A DNA stretch of 64,000 nt, taken from assembly GCF_010093235.1 (NCBI RefSeq), contig NZ_PDWP01000015.1, positions 35,234 to 99,233 on the forward strand, written 5' to 3'. Origin of the DNA: Pseudoxanthomonas suwonensis (GTDB lineage Bacteria > Pseudomonadota > Gammaproteobacteria > Xanthomonadales > Xanthomonadaceae). This document shows positions 9,191-17,772 of the stretch, one piece after another. The notes beneath the pieces are model-generated. The model was not told the origin of the DNA. It made no database searches and worked only from the letters and a program-made list of their open reading frames with translations. Within the stretch, counting starts at the first letter, position 1; each line of letters begins with the position of its first letter. A program made the position numbers and the translations under genes.

Positions 9191-9595
9191 TCAGAAATCC
9201 GGCGCCAGGGCCTGCTCGATCTGCTCGCGGCGCAGGTTGGTGTAGTTCTTCGCCACCTCGGCCAGCAGGCGGGTGCGCACTTCCTCGTGCAGCAGCGGGC
9301 GCATGTACCCGAGGGTCTGGGGATCGGCCGCCAGCACCAGGTGCTGGAACCGGCCATTGAGCGCGTGCTCGTTGAGGCGGCGGGCCAGTTCGCGGGCGAA
9401 TCCCGCTTCCTCGGCCTCCTTGGCATTGACCTCGGGTGGAAGGATCGCGGGCATCTCGCCCTCCTTCGGATCCAGGGCGATGGCCGCCTCCTGGTGCAGC
9501 ACCACCTGTCCCTGTTCGCCGCCGATGTTGGTGAACAACCGCGCCGACGCGCCGTCGGCGACCAGCACCCAGGCACCGCGTGGAATCCTCCTCAT
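9191..9595 (-). CDS. host attachment protein family (AtsA-like)
   Basis: A 134-residue soluble protein of the 'protein required for attachment to host cells' family. The N-terminus [15 protein letters not shown] and the later [18 protein letters not shown] and [10 protein letters not shown] are typical. The family is structurally related to eRF1-domain (baeRF-like) folds, and the name derives from plant attachment mutants; the biochemical role is unknown. GAAC/AGGAGG-like sequence upstream of 9595 supports the start. It is convergent with the DUF3016 gene (19-nt gap). Confidence 0.85.
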   Translation of the reverse strand: MRRIPRGAWVLVADGASARLFTNIGGEQGQVVLHQEAAIALDPKEGEMPAILPPEVNAKEAEEAGFARELARRLNEHALNGRFQHLVLAADPQTLGYMRPLLHEEVRTRLLAEVAKNYTNLRREQIEQALAPDF

Positions 9596-9740
9596 GTCGC
9601 CTCCTGCTTTGGGATCGCGCCGCCAGCCTAGGCAGGAGGGTGTTAGCGTCCCGCGCAGGAGGTGTCAGCGGATCGTCCGCGGGCGGTTCACCCGCCAGCC
9701 CGGCTGGTGCATGCTGGGCGCCCCGCCCCCGGAGCCGCCG

Positions 9741-10205
9741 ATGAGCCGTTTCGACCTCACCCCGCCCGACCCGGAGCAGCTGCAGGCGCTGGCCGCCGCG
9801 CTGTCGCCCGAGGAGCGCCACGTGCTGCTGCAGCACGGCACCGAGCGCCCGTTCTGCGGCGTATTCCTGGACAACAAGCGCGAGGGCACCTACGTGTGCA
9901 GGCTGTGCGGCCTGCCGCTGTTCCGGTCCTCGGCCAAGTTCGATTCGGGCACCGGCTGGCCCAGCTTCTTCCAGCCCTACGACGAGGCGCACATCGGCCG
10001 CATCCGCGACACCAGCCACGGCATGATCCGCACCGAGATCGTATGCGCGCGCTGCGGCGGCCACCTCGGCCATGTCTTCCCCGACGGCCCGCCGCCGACC
10101 CATGAGCGCCATTGCCTCAATTCGGTCTCGCTGGGCTTCGTCGACGAGGGCCAGCCGCTGCCGGACCCGCTGCGCCGTGGCGGTGCCGAAGCCGGCCCGC
10201 CCTGA
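9741..10205 (+). CDS. msrB: MsrB, peptide-methionine (R)-S-oxide reductase
   Basis: A 154-residue enzyme reducing R-methionine sulfoxide in proteins at the expense of thioredoxin. The zinc-binding CRLC and CARC pairs frame the family core ([38 protein letters not shown]) and the catalytic cysteine is in RHCLNS. Length matches free-standing MsrB. The ATG at 9741 follows a GGAG; the open frame extends upstream but is not conserved. The C-terminal tail (GGAEAGPP) is short and variable. No signal peptide, so cytoplasmic. Confidence 0.95.
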   Translation: MSRFDLTPPDPEQLQALAAALSPEERHVLLQHGTERPFCGVFLDNKREGTYVCRLCGLPLFRSSAKFDSGTGWPSFFQPYDEAHIGRIRDTSHGMIRTEIVCARCGGHLGHVFPDGPPPTHERHCLNSVSLGFVDEGQPLPDPLRRGGAEAGPP

Positions 10206-10246
10206 GCACCGCACGCCTTTTCCCGCTCCATCGACGGAGACGCTGC

Positions 10247-10621
10247 ATGAAATTCCTGCTGCTGGTGTACATCGACCAGGACCTGCTGGGGCAGCTGCCG
10301 CAGCAGGAATACGACGAGCACATGCGCTACTGCGTGCGCAAGGCCGACGAACAGGCCGCCAAGGGGATCCTGCTCGGCGCCAACAAGCTGGAACCGCCTC
10401 CGACCGCGCGCACGGTACGGATGCGCGACGGCCAGACGCGGGTCTACGACGGGCCCTTCGCCGAGACCAAGGAAGTACTCGCCGGCTACAACCTGATCGA
10501 GGCCGACTCGCTCGAGCAGGCGGTGGAGCTGGCCAAGGAATTCCCTTGGACCCGCTACGGCGCGATGGAAGTGCGCCCGGTGGCCGACCTGGAGGCCGAG
10601 CGCGCGCGCGTCGGCGCCTGA
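10247..10621 (+). CDS. YCII-related (DGPF) domain protein
   Basis: A 124-residue protein beginning MKFLLLVYIDQ with the signature YDGPFAETKEVLAGY, i.e. the DGPF/YCII-related family. Members often sit beside ECF sigma factors; none is seen here, so the gene is an orphan. Function is unknown. An ACGGAGA sequence precedes the ATG at 10247, which lies 41 nt after msrB, so co-transcription with msrB is likely. Confidence 0.88.
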   Translation: MKFLLLVYIDQDLLGQLPQQEYDEHMRYCVRKADEQAAKGILLGANKLEPPPTARTVRMRDGQTRVYDGPFAETKEVLAGYNLIEADSLEQAVELAKEFPWTRYGAMEVRPVADLEAERARVGA

Positions 10622-10697
10622 GCGCCCAGGGCTTCACGCCGCGCCCCGCGCGCGCCGGCTAGCGTCGCACCATCCTTCCTTTACGCGCGTGTGATGA

Positions 10698-11900
10698 ATG
10701 GCGATCCGCTTACTGGTCCTGCTTGCGGCGCTGGCCATGCCGGTGGTGGCCTGGTTCGCCCAGGGCGGCGCCTTCGGCCCGGACAACGGCGAGATCTCCG
10801 ACCGCTACCCCACCCTGCTGGTGGCGGCTGGCTACGCCTTCTCGATCTGGAGCCTGGTGTTCCTGCTGGACCTGGTGCACGCGGTGCGCCAGTTGCAGCC
10901 GCGCTGGCGCGACGACCGCCTGCTCGGACGGATCGCCCCCGCCACCGCCGCCGGCCTGGGCCTGACCACGCTGTGGATGCCGCTGTTCTCGCAGGGCATG
11001 TTCGGGACCTGCCTGGCGATCATCTTCGCGGCACTGGCCTGCCTGGCCTGGGTCGCGGTGCAGCTTTCGGACGCCGGACCGCATGGAGGGCCGCATTTCT
11101 GGTCCTGGCTGGGACTGTCGCTGCATGCCGGCTGGCTGTCGCTGGCGGCCTTCCTCAACGTCGCCCAATCCGCGCTTGCCTTCGGCTGGACCCACGAGCA
11201 GGCGCAACTGGTGCCGTCGCTGCTGCTGCTCGCCGCCGCCTCCTCGCTGCTGCTGTGGCTCAACGCGCGCATGCACGGCACCCTCGCCTATGCCGCCGCC
11301 GCACTGTGGGGACTGGTGGCGATGTGGGTGCGCCAGTCCGGTTCCCCGCTGCCCGGCTCCAGCGTCACCGCCGGCAGCGCGCTGGCCGTGGCGACGCTGC
11401 TGGTGGTGCAGACCGCCTGGCTGCGCATGCGCGCGCGGCGCCTGGCCGCGGCCGGCCCCGTCGGCTCACCCGGCTCAGGCGCAGTCCAGCGGATCCCGCG
11501 CCACCCCGACGCACTGGTCGAAACCACCGGGCAGGCCGCTGACCTGGCGGCGGGCGCCGACGCCAAGATCGAAGCTCTCCAGCTCGCGGCGGTCGCATTG
11601 CTGCTGCAGCGGCGTGCCGGCCACCGCCCTGCAGATCTCCTCGTACAGGCGGTAATGGCAGCTTCCACTGCGGCTGGACAGGCAATGGAACGTCGCCAGC
11701 CCGTCGGCCAGGGTGGTCTTGCTGAGCAGCACCTCCACGCCGTTCTCGCTGGCGCGGACGATGCGGGTGTGGCTGCTGGGTCCGTCGCCGCCAAGCAGCG
11801 ACAGCAGGCAGGAAAGCAGTGCGGTCAGCAGTTGCATGGGGACACTCCGTCGTCTCTTGAGGGGATTGGCGCGGCTACATGCCGCGGAACAGGGCCATGA
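10698..11900 (+). CDS. TspO/MBR-family membrane protein with unusual read-on tail
   Basis: The first ~255 residues form a hydrophobic TspO/MBR-like (tryptophan-rich sensory) protein: IRLLVLLAALAMPVVAWF, a YAFSIWSLVFLLDL helix and further W-rich helices up to about 11,470. No stop occurs there. The frame runs on for ~140 codons of Ala/Gln-rich sequence that lies opposite the secreted-protein gene at 11475-11837 and ends inside the LytTR gene. That tail reads as an antisense shadow, so the true end is probably near 11,470-11,540 through a lost stop or a frame change. TspO proteins bind porphyrins or regulate stress in other bacteria; the role here is unknown. Confidence 0.7.
   Translation: MAIRLLVLLAALAMPVVAWFAQGGAFGPDNGEISDRYPTLLVAAGYAFSIWSLVFLLDLVHAVRQLQPRWRDDRLLGRIAPATAAGLGLTTLWMPLFSQGMFGTCLAIIFAALACLAWVAVQLSDAGPHGGPHFWSWLGLSLHAGWLSLAAFLNVAQSALAFGWTHEQAQLVPSLLLLAAASSLLLWLNARMHGTLAYAAAALWGLVAMWVRQSGSPLPGSSVTAGSALAVATLLVVQTAWLRMRARRLAAAGPVGSPGSGAVQRIPRHPDALVETTGQAADLAAGADAKIEALQLAAVALLLQRRAGHRPADLLVQAVMAASTAAGQAMERRQPVGQGGLAEQHLHAVLAGADDAGVAAGSVAAKQRQQAGKQCGQQLHGDTPSSLEGIGAATCRGTGP
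11475..11837 (-). CDS. secreted hypothetical protein
   Basis: A 120-residue protein with a signal-peptide-like N-terminus (MQLLTALLSCLLSLLGG) and six cysteines, several placed as CHYRLYEEICR and CDRRELESFD, suggesting disulfides in the periplasm. Third-position GC is very high in this frame, supporting it as the real gene over the overlapping plus-strand frame. No family was recognised. It lies 37 nt upstream of the end of the LytTR regulator and is transcribed in the same direction. Confidence 0.7.
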   Translation of the reverse strand: MQLLTALLSCLLSLLGGDGPSSHTRIVRASENGVEVLLSKTTLADGLATFHCLSSRSGSCHYRLYEEICRAVAGTPLQQQCDRRELESFDLGVGARRQVSGLPGGFDQCVGVARDPLDCA

Positions 11901-12645
11901 ACGGCGCGCTCACCGGCAAGGTCTCGCTGCGGCTGCGCAGGCGCAGCACGCCCTTGCCGCTGTCGTCACGCACCACCGACTGCACCGCCGCCAGGTTGAC
12001 GATGGTCGAGCGGTGGATCTGGCGGAAGCGTTGGGGGTCCAGCGCGCCCAGCAGCTCCTTGAGCGAGGTGCGCAGCAGCGATTCGCCCTCGGCGGTGACC
12101 ACCACCGTGTACTTGCTGTCGGCGCGGAAATAGGCCACGTCGTCGAGCATGATCAGCTTCGTCTCGCGCCCGTTGCTGGCGGTGATCCACGCCAGTGGCG
12201 GTGGTGCCGATGGCGCCGGCGGGCGCCGGGCCAGGTGCTGCAGCAGCGCGTCGAGCGTGGCCTGGTCGGGACCGCCGCCGGCCGCGCGCGCCTGCAGCCG
12301 CTGCACCGTGGCCTGCAGGCGCTCGCGCGCCACCGGCTTGAGCAGGTAGTCGACCGCGCCCTTCTCGAAGGCCTCGATCGCGTACTGGTCGTACGCGGTG
12401 ACGAACACCACCTGGGTGCGCGGGCTGGACTGGGCCATCGCCGCCGCCACCTGGATGCCGGTCAGGCCGGGCATGCGGATGTCGAGGAAGGCCACGTCCG
12501 GCTGGTGGGTGGCGATGGCCTCCAGCGCACCGGCGCCGTCCTCGCACTCGGCCACCACGCGCAGCTCGGGCCAGGCTTCGCCCAGCTGCAGCACCAGGGA
12601 GGCGCGCAGCAGCTCCTCGTCCTCGGCGACGATGCACTCAGGCAT
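11875..12645 (-). CDS. LytTR-family response regulator
   Basis: A 256-residue DNA-binding response regulator. The receiver domain (1-120) has acidic EDE at 8-10, the phospho-acceptor Asp55 in FLDIRMPG, and the KPV lysine. A C-terminal LytTR domain (about 155-256) shows FRADSKYT, LKELLGALDPQRFRQIHRSTIVNL and GKGVLRLRS. The ATG at 12645 is chosen because GGAGG lies about 8 nt upstream; the ATG at 12651 would leave only 2 nt. It overlaps the sensor kinase gene by 8 nt, so the pair is co-translated. Targets are unknown. Confidence 0.92.
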   Translation of the reverse strand: MPECIVAEDEELLRASLVLQLGEAWPELRVVAECEDGAGALEAIATHQPDVAFLDIRMPGLTGIQVAAAMAQSSPRTQVVFVTAYDQYAIEAFEKGAVDYLLKPVARERLQATVQRLQARAAGGGPDQATLDALLQHLARRPPAPSAPPPLAWITASNGRETKLIMLDDVAYFRADSKYTVVVTAEGESLLRTSLKELLGALDPQRFRQIHRSTIVNLAAVQSVVRDDSGKGVLRLRSRSETLPVSAPFMALFRGM

Positions 12646-14002
12646 GTCCATGTCCTCCGTCGGGGAAGCCGGCGGGCAGCGGCGGCGGCACCGCATCGGC
12701 CGGCGGCGTGGAGGCGGCCGGTGCCGGCACCGTGATGGTGGCGGCCACGCCGCTGGGGAAGTTGGAGACGATCGAGAACGAGGCCGCGTCGCCGTAGGTC
12801 AGGCGCAGGCGCTCGCGCAGGTTCTTCAGGCCGATGCCGGTACCGGCGCTGTCGGCGTTGCCGAAGCCGCAACCGTCGTCGGCCACGGTGATGTTGACCT
12901 GGTCGTCCAGCCGGCGCGCCATGATCCACACCGTGCCGCCGCCGGGCTTGGGTTCCAGGCCGTGCTTGATCGCGTTCTCCACCAGGGTCTGCAGCATCAT
13001 CGAGGGCACAGCCGCGCCCTTCAGCGCGTCGGGCACCTCCACCTGCAGCGCCAGGCGCGCGCCCATGCGGATCCTGAGGATCTCCAGGTAGGCGCGGGTG
13101 CGCTCGAGCTCCTCGCCGAGGCTGGACAGGGTGTCGTGCTCGCGCGGCAGCGAGTGGCGCAGGTACTGGATCAGGTGGCCCAGCATCTGGTCGGCGCGCG
13201 GCGGGTCGGTGCGCGCGAGCACCTGGGCGTTGGCCAGGGTGTTGTAGAGGAAGTGCGGCTCGACCTGGGCCTGCAGCAGGTTCAGGCGGGCGACGGTGAG
13301 GGCATTGTCGGTGGCCTCGCGCTCGGCGCGGGCCTGCTCCTCGCGGCGTTGCGCGGCGACCTGGCGCGACAGCGCGCGCAGCACGCTCTCGGCGTTCTCG
13401 TAGTTGCTGCCCTCGTCCAGCGCGAACAGGTCCACCAAGTGCGCCGCGTCCGGCTCGCACAGCACGGTCACGCCGACGGTGCCGGTGCCGGGATGCACGG
13501 TGGCCAGCACGCGGTCGTGGGTGACGGCAAAACGCGCCAGCAGGTTCCAGCGCGAGGGCCGGGCGCCGCCGAACGGATCGGAACGGCGCACCCTCGCCCG
13601 CAGCTGCAGGCTGCCGCGCAGCGGCTCGATGTCCTCCACGCGCGGCAGCTGGCGCAGGGCGTCGGCGACGAGGTCGAAGGCCGCATCGGCCTCCATCGGC
13701 AGCTCGATCCGGCGCTGCTGGCGGTTGGCCAGCACGGCCGCGTCCAGCCGCCCGGCCAGCAGGCGCACCCGGCGGATATGGGTCGCCACGCCCAGTACGG
13801 CCAGGCCGAGGGCGCACATCGCCAGCAGCACGAACAGGCCGCCGATGCCGCCGAACAGCCCGCCCCAGACGGAGCCGGCGAGCAGGATCGCCACCAGCCA
13901 GGCGAACAGGATGCGCAATACCAGGAAGAAGCTGGAGGACACGGCGTCGGCTCGGGAAGGGACGCGGCCGAGGATAGCGGCCGCCCGCCGCGGCGGAAGC
14001 AC
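12638..14002 (-). CDS. LytS/YehU-type sensor histidine kinase
   Basis: A 454-residue inner-membrane kinase of the His_kinase (LytS/YehU) class, the usual partner of LytTR regulators. Two or three hydrophobic helices occupy residues ~24-75, followed by a linker and coiled region. The phospho-accepting histidine is in EPHFLYNTLAN, the N-box in LVENAIKHGLEP, and the ATP lid glycines in DDGCGFGN and GTGIGLKNLRERL. The tail is proline/alanine-rich. It overlaps the downstream regulator. The ATG at 14002 is the furthest upstream; a start nearer 13,960 is possible. Confidence 0.9.
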   Translation of the reverse strand: MLPPRRAAAILGRVPSRADAVSSSFFLVLRILFAWLVAILLAGSVWGGLFGGIGGLFVLLAMCALGLAVLGVATHIRRVRLLAGRLDAAVLANRQQRRIELPMEADAAFDLVADALRQLPRVEDIEPLRGSLQLRARVRRSDPFGGARPSRWNLLARFAVTHDRVLATVHPGTGTVGVTVLCEPDAAHLVDLFALDEGSNYENAESVLRALSRQVAAQRREEQARAEREATDNALTVARLNLLQAQVEPHFLYNTLANAQVLARTDPPRADQMLGHLIQYLRHSLPREHDTLSSLGEELERTRAYLEILRIRMGARLALQVEVPDALKGAAVPSMMLQTLVENAIKHGLEPKPGGGTVWIMARRLDDQVNITVADDGCGFGNADSAGTGIGLKNLRERLRLTYGDAASFSIVSNFPSGVAATITVPAPAASTPPADAVPPPLPAGFPDGGHGHA

Positions 14003-14095
14003 CCGTGCGACGAAACCCCGGCTGGGCCGACGAAACCCGGGGGGCGTGGCCCGGTGGCGCCGCGCGGACCGGCCGGGTGGCCATGCACGCGTCGC

Positions 14096-14401
14096 TCAGG
14101 CCGAGGTGGCCTCCCGGATCCGCTCCCAGACGTGGGCGAAGACCTGGCCGGCCTCGTCCTCGCTCAGCAGGCTCAGGGCCACGCTTTCGCGGCGCAGGAA
14201 CAGCTCCAGCCCCTCGCCCGGCTGCGCCCGCGGATGGTTGAGGTAGACGTCGTAGGCCGCACACAGCACCGGCCAGTAGCGGGCGAAGCTGCGCATGGCC
14301 CGCGCGCGCGGCAGCGACTGGTAGCGGTGTCGCCAGTGGTCGCGCTCGCGGTCGATGTCGATCATGACCGCCTGCCGCGCCGGCGGGGGTACTTCGGGCA
14401 T
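14096..14401 (-). CDS. conserved small hypothetical protein
   Basis: A 101-residue, soluble, Arg-rich protein (MPEVPPPARQAVMIDIDRE...), with no recognised domain, signal peptide or membrane segment. The ATG at 14401 gives a compact protein; an extra 15 codons upstream look non-coding. It lies 93 nt upstream of the start of the sensor-kinase gene, same strand, and could be the promoter-proximal gene of that unit. Codon bias is like its neighbours. Confidence 0.6.
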   Translation of the reverse strand: MPEVPPPARQAVMIDIDRERDHWRHRYQSLPRARAMRSFARYWPVLCAAYDVYLNHPRAQPGEGLELFLRRESVALSLLSEDEAGQVFAHVWERIREATSA

Positions 14402-14527
14402 TTTCGCGTTCCTGTTGCTGGCGCCTCCCCGTCGCCAGGGTTCCATCCCCTTGCCGGTGAGGTTTCCAGCGCCGCCGTCACCCGGCGGTGAAACCGCGCG
14501 CAGGAAATACCCGCGTGGTTGAACGTT

Positions 14528-15742
14528 TCAGCCGCCGCGCGCGGCCTGGCCCAGGGCCTGTCCCGCCGCATGCCCTGACGCCCAGGCCCACTGGAAGTTG
14601 TAGCCGCCCAGCCAGCCGGTCACGTCCAGCACCTCGCCGACGAAATGCAGGCCCGGCACCTTGCGCGATTCCATCGTGCTGGAGGACACCTCGCGGGTGT
14701 CGACTCCGCCAAGGGTGACCTCCGCGGTGCGGTAGCCCTCGGTGCCGCTTGCGACCAGCGGCCAGGCCGACAGCACCTCGGCCACCTTGCGCAGCTGCGG
14801 CACGTCGAGCTGGCGCATCGGCCGGTTCTGCAGCCACAGCTCGCACAGGCGCTGCGCGAACCGCCGCGGCAGCACCTCGGACAGCACCGTCTTCAGTTCC
14901 GCATCCGGGCGCGCCTTCTGCTGCGCGCGCAGCCACTCGGCCGCGTCGCGGCCGGGCAGCAGGTCCAGCAGCAGCTCGTCGCCGGGCTGCCAGTAGGAGG
15001 AGATCTGCAGGATCGCCGGACCGCTGACGCCACGGTGGGTGAACAGCATCGCCTCGCGGAAGCTGCGTCCGTTGCAGCGGGCCTCCACCTCCAGCGCCAC
15101 GCCGGACAGGTCGGCCAGTCGTTCCTGGTGGCGGCCGGACAGGGTCAACGGCACCAGGCCGGCGCGGGTGGGCAGCACCTGGTGGCCGAAGCGCCGCGCC
15201 AGCTCGTAGCCGAAGCCGGTCGCGCCCATGCTCGGGATCGACAGGCCGCCGGTGGCCACCACCAGCGACGGCGCGGCGAAGCGGCCGTGGGTGGTGCGCA
15301 GCAGGAAGTCGCCGGCATCGGCCTGCTCCACCGCCTCGACCGTGCAGCTGGGGCGCAGCTCCACGCCGGCTTGGGCGCACTCGTCCAGCAGCATCTTCAC
15401 GATCAGCTTGGAGGAGACGTCGCAGAACAGCTGGCCCGGGGCTTTCTCGTGGTACGCGATGCGATGCTTCTCGACCAGGTCGATGAAGTGCCACGGCGTG
15501 TAGCGCGCCAGCGCCGACTTGCAGAAGTGGGGGTTGGCGGAGATGTAGTTGGCGGGCGTGGTGCCGGTATTGGTGAAGTTGCAGCGACCGCCGCCGGACA
15601 TGAGGATCTTCTTGCCCGGCTTGTTGGCATGCTCGACCACCAGCACGCGCAGGCCGCGCTGGCCGGCGGTGAGCGCGCACATCAGGCCGGCGGCGCCGGC
15701 GCCGATGACGATCGCGTCGTAGCGGGCGGGCGAGGCGGCCAT
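14528..15742 (-). CDS. BaiN/HI0933-family NAD(P)/FAD-dependent oxidoreductase
   Basis: A 404-residue flavoprotein. The FAD dinucleotide loop GAGAAG is at residues 14-19, then the family-specific KPGKKILMSGGGRCNFTN, LVVATGGLSIPSMGATG, FTHRGVSGPAILQISSYW and a C-terminal FVGEVLDVTGWLGGYNFQWAWASG. Members of this family are annotated as BaiN-like or YhiN; the substrate is unknown. Its start overlaps the yaeQ stop by one base (TGATG), implying coupled translation. No transmembrane segment, so cytoplasmic. Confidence 0.92.
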   Translation of the reverse strand: MAASPARYDAIVIGAGAAGLMCALTAGQRGLRVLVVEHANKPGKKILMSGGGRCNFTNTGTTPANYISANPHFCKSALARYTPWHFIDLVEKHRIAYHEKAPGQLFCDVSSKLIVKMLLDECAQAGVELRPSCTVEAVEQADAGDFLLRTTHGRFAAPSLVVATGGLSIPSMGATGFGYELARRFGHQVLPTRAGLVPLTLSGRHQERLADLSGVALEVEARCNGRSFREAMLFTHRGVSGPAILQISSYWQPGDELLLDLLPGRDAAEWLRAQQKARPDAELKTVLSEVLPRRFAQRLCELWLQNRPMRQLDVPQLRKVAEVLSAWPLVASGTEGYRTAEVTLGGVDTREVSSSTMESRKVPGLHFVGEVLDVTGWLGGYNFQWAWASGHAAGQALGQAARGG

Positions 15743-16302
15743 CAGCCGCGCGCGGACTGCGCCGCCATCCGCGGCACCGGCTGCAGCACGGCCTCGGCGC
15801 CGCGCTCGTCGAGCACGCGCACCTCGCCGTCCTGGACCTGCACGTCCAGGCGCATGCCGCGCGCGTACATGGCCACCAGCGGCTCCAGCTGCGCGGCCGG
15901 CAGGTCGAGCACGGTGAGGTTGCGGTGGCGCGAAAGCGCGCCTTCGTTGCGCTCCCACCACAGGTCGGCGGCGCGACCGCCGTAGTTGAGCACCACCACC
16001 TGCGCGGCGCGGTTGCAGGCCTTGCGCACCCGCGACTCGTCCGGCTGGCCCAGCTCGATCCACAGCTCGACGTCGCCGGTGTAGTCGCGCAGCCACAGGT
16101 CCGGATCCTCGTCCGTGCTCAGGCCGCGGCCGAATTCCAGCCGCTCCTGCGCGTACAGGGCGAAGGCCAGCACCCGCACCATCAGCCGCTCCTCGGTCTC
16201 GGACGGATGCTGGGCGAGGGTCAGCGAATGGGCGGCGTAGTAGTGCCGATCCATGTCGCTGATCTGCAGGTCCACGCGGACCACGGTGGCCTTGAGCGCC
16301 AT
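15742..16302 (-). CDS. yaeQ: YaeQ-family protein
   Basis: A 186-residue cytoplasmic protein beginning MALKATVVRVDLQISDMDRHYY, the classic YaeQ start, with SETEERLMVRVLAFAL, LWIELGQPDESRVRKAC and a C-terminal VQDGEVRVLD strand. YaeQ adopts a PD-(D/E)XK-nuclease-like fold and was once reported to compensate for loss of RfaH; its function is unresolved. It directly precedes the BaiN-like gene (1-nt overlap). Confidence 0.93.
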   Translation of the reverse strand: MALKATVVRVDLQISDMDRHYYAAHSLTLAQHPSETEERLMVRVLAFALYAQERLEFGRGLSTDEDPDLWLRDYTGDVELWIELGQPDESRVRKACNRAAQVVVLNYGGRAADLWWERNEGALSRHRNLTVLDLPAAQLEPLVAMYARGMRLDVQVQDGEVRVLDERGAEAVLQPVPRMAAQSARG

Positions 16303-16419
16303 GGGGTATGTCTCCGTTGCTGCGACGGGGCTGTGCCGCGGGAGGCGCATGATACGCGCCCCGGGGTATCCTTCCCGCACCGCGCCGGCGGTTCCGGCAC
16401 GCACGCAAAGCTTCCGACG

Positions 16420-16662
16420 ATGACCGATACGCCTCCCGACCGCCTCGCCCTGGATCCACGCAGCCCGTACTACGACGCCGCCATGCTCGACCGTGGCGTG
16501 GGCGTGCGCTTCAACGGCCAGGAACGCGACAACGTCGAGGAATACTCAGTCAGCGAGGGCTGGATCCGGGTCCAGGTCGGCCGCTCGCGCGACCGCCGCG
16601 GCAACCCGATGACGATCAAGGTCAAGGGCGTGGTCGAGCCCTACTTCCTGCCGCAGGAATAA
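16420..16662 (+). CDS. DUF3297-family small protein
   Basis: An 80-residue soluble protein, MTDTPPDRLALDPRSPYYDA..., containing GVRFNGQERDNVEEYSVSEGWIRV and ending VKGVVEPYF, which matches DUF3297 in length and sequence. Function is unknown. The ATG at 16420 lies 117 nt from the divergent yaeQ start, so the two share an intergenic promoter region. The frame is open upstream but shows no conserved residues there. Confidence 0.85.
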   Translation: MTDTPPDRLALDPRSPYYDAAMLDRGVGVRFNGQERDNVEEYSVSEGWIRVQVGRSRDRRGNPMTIKVKGVVEPYFLPQE

Positions 16663-16684
16663 GCCGCACCACCGGACCGCCGCC

Positions 16685-17608
16685 TCAGCCGCGGCAGTCC
16701 TGCAGCTGCTGGCGCGCATGCCACAGCGCGCGCCGGCCCTGGTCCCAGGCGGCGTCGGCGGTCGAGGGCAGCTGGTGCCGGGCCCGTACCGGGTCGGCGC
16801 CCTTCGCCATCGCGTACTCCACCGACTGCAGCCGGGCCAGCGCCTCGCGCACCGGCTCCATCAGCTTCTCCATCCGTCCGCGCGGGCAGCGGCCATGCTC
16901 GCGTTCCAGCGCCGCGACCTGCTCGCGCAGGCTGCGGCTTGCGCGGCCATCCAGGCCCGGCGCCGGTTCCGAAGCGACCGGCGCGGCGCGCCAGGCATCG
17001 CCGGTGGCCTCGCTGCCGAGGTCGGAAGGACGCTCGTGGCGGGCCGGGTTGAAGGCCACCCCTGGCGGGCGACGCGCCTCGGCATGCTGGATGTCCTTGC
17101 CCATCAGGAGCTGGGCGATCCTGCGCTGGCCGCGGCCGATGGCCTGTGCGGCCACATCGGCGGCGTCGCCGTCGCTTACCCAGTCGTCCTCGAAGCGGGT
17201 CCCCCGGTAGTCGACCGGATTGGGCCGGTCCAGGCGCGCGGTGCCATCGTTGCCCGGCACGGGGGCGGCGGCGACCGTGCCCGGCGGGAGGACGACGCGG
17301 CCCTCGGCGTCGTACAGGGCCGGCCGCCCGCCGGCAGGCGCCTCCGGTGCCGCCGGGCGCGCAGCGACAGCCGGCCCCGTCGCGGCCGGATCCTCCCGGG
17401 CAGGCGGCAGCGCTGGTGCAGGCGCCGGCGGCGCTTCCGGCAGGGGGCCGCGCGGCACCAGGCGCAGCTGCAGGCGCTCCTCGACTCCGGCCGGGCTTCC
17501 CGGCGGCGGCATCCAGAGCAACGCCCGGGCCGCCAGCGCCAGCAGCATGGCGGTCAGCACCGCGGATACGACATGGGGCAGGAACTGCCTGGCGGAGGAT
17601 TCGCGCAA
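16685..17608 (-). CDS. hypothetical single-pass membrane protein
   Basis: A ~307-residue protein with one membrane helix near the N-terminus (VVSAVLTAMLLALAARALLW), then a Pro/Ala-rich linker and a soluble part ending with an Arg/Gln-rich helical region with paired cysteines (CPRGRM near the middle, QDCRG at the C-terminus). No domain was recognised. No good ATG precedes the helix; a TTG at 17608 gives MRESSARQFLPHVV and is a guess, and the first in-frame ATG (17761) is too far out. It ends 22 nt from the convergent DUF3297 gene. Confidence 0.55.
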   Translation of the reverse strand: MRESSARQFLPHVVSAVLTAMLLALAARALLWMPPPGSPAGVEERLQLRLVPRGPLPEAPPAPAPALPPAREDPAATGPAVAARPAAPEAPAGGRPALYDAEGRVVLPPGTVAAAPVPGNDGTARLDRPNPVDYRGTRFEDDWVSDGDAADVAAQAIGRGQRRIAQLLMGKDIQHAEARRPPGVAFNPARHERPSDLGSEATGDAWRAAPVASEPAPGLDGRASRSLREQVAALEREHGRCPRGRMEKLMEPVREALARLQSVEYAMAKGADPVRARHQLPSTADAAWDQGRRALWHARQQLQDCRG

Positions 17609-17772
17609 GCGGGGGACCGGGGGAAACGGGACTCCACCTGACCATCGATGGCGGCCCGGGGTTCCCGGGTGCCGCCTGCCCGGACAGCCGCCGGTCGGCC
17701 TTCCCTCCGGCGTGATCACGCACCGACACCGGCTATGCGAGCATCGCGCGCATCTCCCCACCGCCAGCGCGC

